A stretch of 64,000 nt of DNA from assembly GCA_963170185.1 (NCBI GenBank), contig CAUJGS010000040.1, positions 47,388-111,387 on the forward strand. Reading direction: 5' to 3'. This stretch comes from Bdellovibrionota bacterium. GTDB lineage: Bacteria; Bdellovibrionota; Bdellovibrionia; Bdellovibrionales; JAMPXM01. The notes beneath the pieces were generated by a model that did not search any database, had not been told where the DNA came from, and worked only from the letters and a program-made list of their open reading frames with translations. Of this stretch, positions 60,190-64,000 are shown one piece after another. Both the position numbers and the translations under genes were made by a program. Each line of letters opens with the position of its first letter. The first letter of the stretch is position 1.

Positions 60190-63100
60190 GTGAGTAATCA
60201 TTTCGGAAGGTTCACAATTCGCAATCTTCGCCAATTGCTCGCAGTCAGTACTATCGTGCTTTTGGGTCTAGCGTCATTTGCCGGCACGGAACTGAAAAAC
60301 CTGAAACTGACCTACGAGTTGACAGGATTCTTAGCCAAAACCGACAAAGCTCTCGAATTAGATGAACAGCTCAAGAAACGATACCGACTCTCGTCAGATA
60401 CCACGATCGTGGCTGTCGCACATCGAGACGGAGGCTGGCTCACGCCGAACGCACTTGAAACACTTTCGAAAATCTCGACCCAGATCGCCTCGACTCCGAA
60501 TGTGAAGAGTGTGATGAGTCTCGCAACTCTTGAAACAGTTCATGCGTCTAGTCACAAGGCCGATTCCGCGCAGAATCAGGAACTTCGCATCGGAAAGATG
60601 ACGGATCATTTTGGCGCACAAGACTGGAAAGACCTCGCCGCCGCTAGCTCTCTCGTATCGCCACTTCTTGTTTCAAAAGATGGCCAGCTCGCCTCTTTCT
60701 TGATCACCGTTGAATCGACAGACGTCGCCAGTGGCGTGGCTGCGACGACTCGCCAAACACTTGAACAAGAAGAACTCATCGGCACGATTTCTCGGCACGA
60801 AATGACGGGCGTTTCGCTTTTGCAGTCCGAAATGTCCGACGTGCTCAATCGCGAGTTTTCAACTCTCGGCGGATTCGGCATCCTCGTGGCCGCCGCCTCT
60901 CTTGTCGTTCTGTTTTCGGGAATCACCGGCTTTCTTATCGCGATCCTTACCGCGGTCCTCGCCAATCTTCTTGTTCTCGGTACGTTAAGCCATCTTGGAA
61001 TCGGCATCGGGATATTGTCCTTAAGTCTTCCTATCGTTATCGCCGTTCAAACGCTCTCGCTTACGGTGCACATTCTTTTCACCTACCTTGAGGTTCGAAA
61101 AGACGCCGACAAAGACCAAGCCCTGTTGATTTCATTTCGTCGTCTGTTTTTCCCAAACCTGGTGGTCTCAATCGCAACGGGTCTTGGGTTCCTTGTTCTC
61201 GTCGCCTCACCTGTCGACGCCATGAAGGAATTCGGTTGGACGGTCGCCGCGAGTTCGATCGTTCTTTGGATCACAACCACGGCCGTGGCTTTTGGCGTTC
61301 TTATGCTGGCACCCGAGCCTCGCCTTCGTCGCTTCGTCAGCGGACATGCGCGCTGGACTCTGTTTTTCACTCGAAACGCCAAACCCACGCTGGTGATTTT
61401 TTCTGTTTTGATCCTCGGCTCGCTTCTCACCGGAATGCGCCTCAACTATGGGCACAGACTGTTTGATCTCCACACGGCGTCGGCAATGCCTGTTTTAACT
61501 GTCGATCAAAAACTTGGCGGCATGATTCCAGTCGAATTTGAACTGCGCCTTACTTCGGAAAGCGCGGCAAACGGCGAATCCTGGACCGACGAAACACGTC
61601 TCGGCGAGCTTTCCATCGCCCTCGCGGAAATACGCAAGCTCCCGGCCGTCGCCATGGCGTACGGCGTACCCGATATCTTGGGACTCGCGCCCACCGTTAA
61701 GACAGGCGAACTTCTAGCCCTGCTCGAAATGGGTTCGAAAAACCCGCTTCGACACTTCCTCCGTGATGATGGCGGCTCAACTCGCATTCAGGTACGCCTA
61801 CGAGATGTGCCCAGCGCTGAGGCCGAAGCCGCTATCGAAAACGCGCTCGGGACTTTGAGAACGACGACAGATCTTCCGGTATCGCAAATTACCGTCGCCG
61901 GCTGGGGGTCTTACATTCATCGCATGAATCAGTCGCTGGCAAAAAGTCTCATGGTAGGTTTCTGGGAAGCTCTGGCGGCGATTTCTCTTGTGCTCGCGGT
62001 GGCGTTTCGCAGTCTCCGCTGGGCGGTGGCGGCCATTATTCCAAGCGTACTCCCACCACTGGTTCTGGTCGCGGGACTTTCTGTTTTGGGGTTTGCGGTA
62101 AAACCCGGCCTCGCTGTCGTCTTTACCATCGCACTGGGGTTTGCCTTCATCAATTCGATCTATCTCTTAAAACGTTTGAAAGCGATGACCGAAGAAATGG
62201 AAAATGCCTCCAACCGTTCGGCTGGCCAATTTTCTGGCCAATTCTTTGGCCAGCTTTCCGCCGAACGACGTTATAGCCAGTGGCGCAAACTCGTTGAGAA
62301 ATCCTTCTGGCAAGAAGGTCAGTCTTGCCTATTGGCAAGCCTTGTTCTGATCACCGGATTCGTTAGCCTTTGTTTTTCGGAATTCGAAGTTTCACGGTCG
62401 TTTGGCATCGCCATGGTACTGTCGATGATTCTTGGCATGATCGGCGATCTCGTTTTGCTTCCCGCAATGCTCTACCAATTTCCCCAATTCCTTTTAGGAG
62501 GCCCAGTGAGAGGCAATCTGAAACTCTTCAAAGATCCGGCAACAGTCCTGGCAAGCCCCGTTCTCTCTGGCACTTCGCGAAGCCGCATCGTTATTGTCAT
62601 GCTCACGTCTGGTGCCGCGCTTGCGACAGCACTTTATGGTTTACCGAGTGCCGCCTCCGTCGACTCAACAAAGCTCACGCTAGATAATTTCGCCAAGGAA
62701 GTGGCCAAACGAATTTACCCAAACGACAAAAAAATGGCGCGAGACGAAAGCGTTGAAATCGAACTCACCAATGTCGAGCCCGACGGTGAAACCGAAACTC
62801 GCAAAGTCGAAGTTTCGCGACTGACCCTAACCAAAGGCGCAAAAGGCGAAAGTCGAATTCTTGCCAAAGTCTTAACTCCTAAGACTCTACGCGGAACAAG
62901 TGTTCTTACCGTGACAGACGGAGAAAAACAAAACCGATGGGTTTATCTCCCGGCTTCAAAAAACGTTCGCCGCATCACTGGTGGTGACGAAGCCAATGCT
63001 CCGATCCTCGGGTCCGAGCTTTCCACGGAGGATTTGGACCTCGGGCAAATCGACGGTGCTACTTCGAAAATCGTGGGACGAGAAAGCGGCATAGTTCGCA

Positions 63101-63390
63101 TCGAGTCTAAAATTCGATCCAAAGAAAGCGCCTACTCGTCTTGCACGGCGATGTTCGACGAAAAAACCTATCTTCTAAAATCGGCCGAGTGCCTCGATCG
63201 CAAAGGCCAACCCGCCAAGCGCATCAGAGTCCTCGACTACCGCGTGTTGAAGGGCAAAGTGGCGCGTCCAACCGAGATGGAAATCACCAACCTAAAAACA
63301 AAACGCATGTCTCGCGTGAAGTTCTCCGAACAAAAAATTGGCGTTGGTCTTTCTGCCGGCCAGTTCACACCCGAAGCGATGCGGGATTAA
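60190..63390 (+). CDS. RND/MMPL-type transporter with C-terminal LolA-like domain
   Basis: A 1,066-residue inner-membrane protein. Residues about 1-830 form an MMPL/RND transporter: a first helix (LLAVSTIVLLGLASF), a large periplasmic loop, a six-helix bundle (LGGFGILVAAASLVVLFSG), and a second half with ALAAISLVLAVAFRSLRWAVAA and the FGIAMVLSMILGMIGDLVLLPAML segment. Residues about 840-1066 have a LolA-like fold (AKRIYPNDKKMARDESVEIEL, VLTPKTLRGTSVLTVTDGEKQNRWVYLPASKNVRRI, DYRVLKGKVARPTEMEI) normally encoded as a separate periplasmic lipoprotein-sorting protein. Start is GTG 60190 after AAGGAG. The fusion suggests direct handoff of a lipid from the exporter to a periplasmic carrier. Confidence 0.88.
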   Translation: MSNHFGRFTIRNLRQLLAVSTIVLLGLASFAGTELKNLKLTYELTGFLAKTDKALELDEQLKKRYRLSSDTTIVAVAHRDGGWLTPNALETLSKISTQIASTPNVKSVMSLATLETVHASSHKADSAQNQELRIGKMTDHFGAQDWKDLAAASSLVSPLLVSKDGQLASFLITVESTDVASGVAATTRQTLEQEELIGTISRHEMTGVSLLQSEMSDVLNREFSTLGGFGILVAAASLVVLFSGITGFLIAILTAVLANLLVLGTLSHLGIGIGILSLSLPIVIAVQTLSLTVHILFTYLEVRKDADKDQALLISFRRLFFPNLVVSIATGLGFLVLVASPVDAMKEFGWTVAASSIVLWITTTAVAFGVLMLAPEPRLRRFVSGHARWTLFFTRNAKPTLVIFSVLILGSLLTGMRLNYGHRLFDLHTASAMPVLTVDQKLGGMIPVEFELRLTSESAANGESWTDETRLGELSIALAEIRKLPAVAMAYGVPDILGLAPTVKTGELLALLEMGSKNPLRHFLRDDGGSTRIQVRLRDVPSAEAEAAIENALGTLRTTTDLPVSQITVAGWGSYIHRMNQSLAKSLMVGFWEALAAISLVLAVAFRSLRWAVAAIIPSVLPPLVLVAGLSVLGFAVKPGLAVVFTIALGFAFINSIYLLKRLKAMTEEMENASNRSAGQFSGQFFGQLSAERRYSQWRKLVEKSFWQEGQSCLLASLVLITGFVSLCFSEFEVSRSFGIAMVLSMILGMIGDLVLLPAMLYQFPQFLLGGPVRGNLKLFKDPATVLASPVLSGTSRSRIVIVMLTSGAALATALYGLPSAASVDSTKLTLDNFAKEVAKRIYPNDKKMARDESVEIELTNVEPDGETETRKVEVSRLTLTKGAKGESRILAKVLTPKTLRGTSVLTVTDGEKQNRWVYLPASKNVRRITGGDEANAPILGSELSTEDLDLGQIDGATSKIVGRESGIVRIESKIRSKESAYSSCTAMFDEKTYLLKSAECLDRKGQPAKRIRVLDYRVLKGKVARPTEMEITNLKTKRMSRVKFSEQKIGVGLSAGQFTPEAMRD

Positions 63391-63997
63391 AACTCGCCTG
63401 ACGCTCGACCATTTGCACAAACACACTGAGAAGCCGATCATGCTCACGTTTTGAAGCGTGGGCTTTTCGGTTTTCGATACGGGTGTTGAGACGCTCCAGG
63501 AGTTCATGAATCGCCTCGATCGTCGAAAGGCACTCCGGGGTCGGCTGCTTTCTCACCATTTGAAATCGCGAGAGCGTCTGCGGAGAGAATTTAAGCTTAG
63601 CCAACCCCTGCAATTGGGAACTCAAACGCATGGTGCGTTTTGCGGTCGCCCAAGTTCCGTCGATGAGAAATATCGTTGGACGCTTTTTCCCATCCGAGAA
63701 CAACCAAAGCTCTTCGTCAGACGAGGCGTCCACATCAAGCGCCTCACGATCGGGATAGAGAATCAGGCATTCGCGTTTGGGGTCCTCCAAGAGACGCGCA
63801 ATTCCGGGGTGGTCATCGAAGACTTCGCCCTCAAAGAGGTACGAGTCTTTGAGCAGCCGATGAGCCATTCGTCCCGTCGCAATCCGGCGCCGATTTTCCC
63901 GCGGGTGGATCAGAATCACAAAGTCGCAGCCGGACTCGAACGGGTCGACCAACCCACAATAGCAACCGGTCTGGGGCTGTCGGCACTGCCAGCACAT
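63365..63997 (-). CDS. DTW-domain tRNA aminocarboxypropyltransferase-like protein, 5' end may lie outside
   Basis: A 210-residue protein of the DTW/TapT family, which adds an acp3 group to uridine in tRNA. The N-terminal Cys-rich motif CWQCRQPQTGCYC is at the very start, followed by FVILIHPRENRRRIATGRMAHRLL, and LIDGTWATAKRTMRLS as the catalytic block. Relatives have a few residues before the first Cys, so the start at 63997 may be internal and the gene may continue beyond the window. It overlaps the RND gene by 26 bp at the 3' ends (convergent). Confidence 0.9.
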   Translation of the reverse strand: MCWQCRQPQTGCYCGLVDPFESGCDFVILIHPRENRRRIATGRMAHRLLKDSYLFEGEVFDDHPGIARLLEDPKRECLILYPDREALDVDASSDEELWLFSDGKKRPTIFLIDGTWATAKRTMRLSSQLQGLAKLKFSPQTLSRFQMVRKQPTPECLSTIEAIHELLERLNTRIENRKAHASKREHDRLLSVFVQMVERQASFNPASLRV

Positions 63998-64000
63998 CGC

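Noticed and set aside
1..64000. tRNA genes, rRNA and CRISPR arrays
   Set aside because: I looked for T-loop motifs (GGTTCGAATC type) in intergenic regions and for regularly spaced repeats, and saw none.

Overview
The window reads as chromosomal DNA of a Gram-negative predator-type deltaproteobacterial relative, most likely Bdellovibrionota. This is an inference from gene content and style: about 55 % G+C, dense mixed-strand gene packing, frequent GTG/TTG starts, many lipoproteins and outer-membrane barrels, a cyclic-nucleotide-binding regulator with a C-terminal zinc ribbon, a DUF1402-type lysozyme-fold lipoprotein and an NhaR-like regulator. No rRNA, tRNA, CRISPR array, insertion sequence, integrase or phage gene was seen.

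Layout. 1-5.3 kb: truncated membrane-anchored protein, mtgA transglycosylase, a large two-helix membrane protein of unknown function, a histidine phosphatase, a LEA14-like lipoprotein and a glycine-zipper lipoprotein with a strong terminator. 5.3-8.8 kb: minus-strand operon of glutathione peroxidase, a complete NMT1/ThiY-type ABC importer and a lone receiver domain, joined by overlapping starts and stops. 8.8-12.9 kb: a porin-like barrel and an overlapping 935-residue lipoprotein. 13.1-20.4 kb: RlmD/TrmA-type methyltransferase, App1-type phosphatase, YheT-type hydrolase, DUF1499 lipoprotein, cyclic-nucleotide regulator, 3-hydroxybutyrate dehydrogenase and a MetX-family acyltransferase. 20.4-27.3 kb: MFS exporter, a Cys-less tandem rhodanese coupled to an Fe(II)/2OG hydroxylase, an ABC-2 exporter (ATPase and two permeases) and a FliG-C-like protein. 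27.3-36 kb: beta-helix acyltransferase, a three-gene oxygenase / TrmB-like / oxygenase operon, an RHS-like secreted protein, msrA-rsmE, a YiiX-like peptidase and rsgA. 36-44.1 kb: DUF1402 lipoprotein, SPFH/NfeD pair, membrane MutS with a methyltransferase, small barrel, PAP2 phosphatase coupled to a duplicated Cys-rich secreted protein, and Hsp20. 44.1-52.3 kb: a giant repeat-containing DUF2341 surface protein with an apparent 5' frameshift, RRM protein, SlyD-like PPIase, FMN glutamate-synthase-like enzyme, NhaR-like regulator and a ribosome hibernation factor. 52.4-64 kb: a class-I-amidotransferase/GCS2 ligase fusion, S41 peptidase, beta-carbonic anhydrase, barrel protein, a secreted 504-residue protein, an RND transporter fused to a LolA-like domain, and a DTW-domain protein.

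Most of the window is housekeeping (peptidoglycan synthesis, rRNA/tRNA modification, oxidative repair, envelope biogenesis). The less ordinary parts are the amidotransferase-ligase fusion, the oxygenase/TrmB-like operon, the Cys-less rhodanese-hydroxylase pair, the RND-LolA fusion, the frameshifted repeat protein, and a dispersed family of covarying two-hairpin repeats found at four loci.
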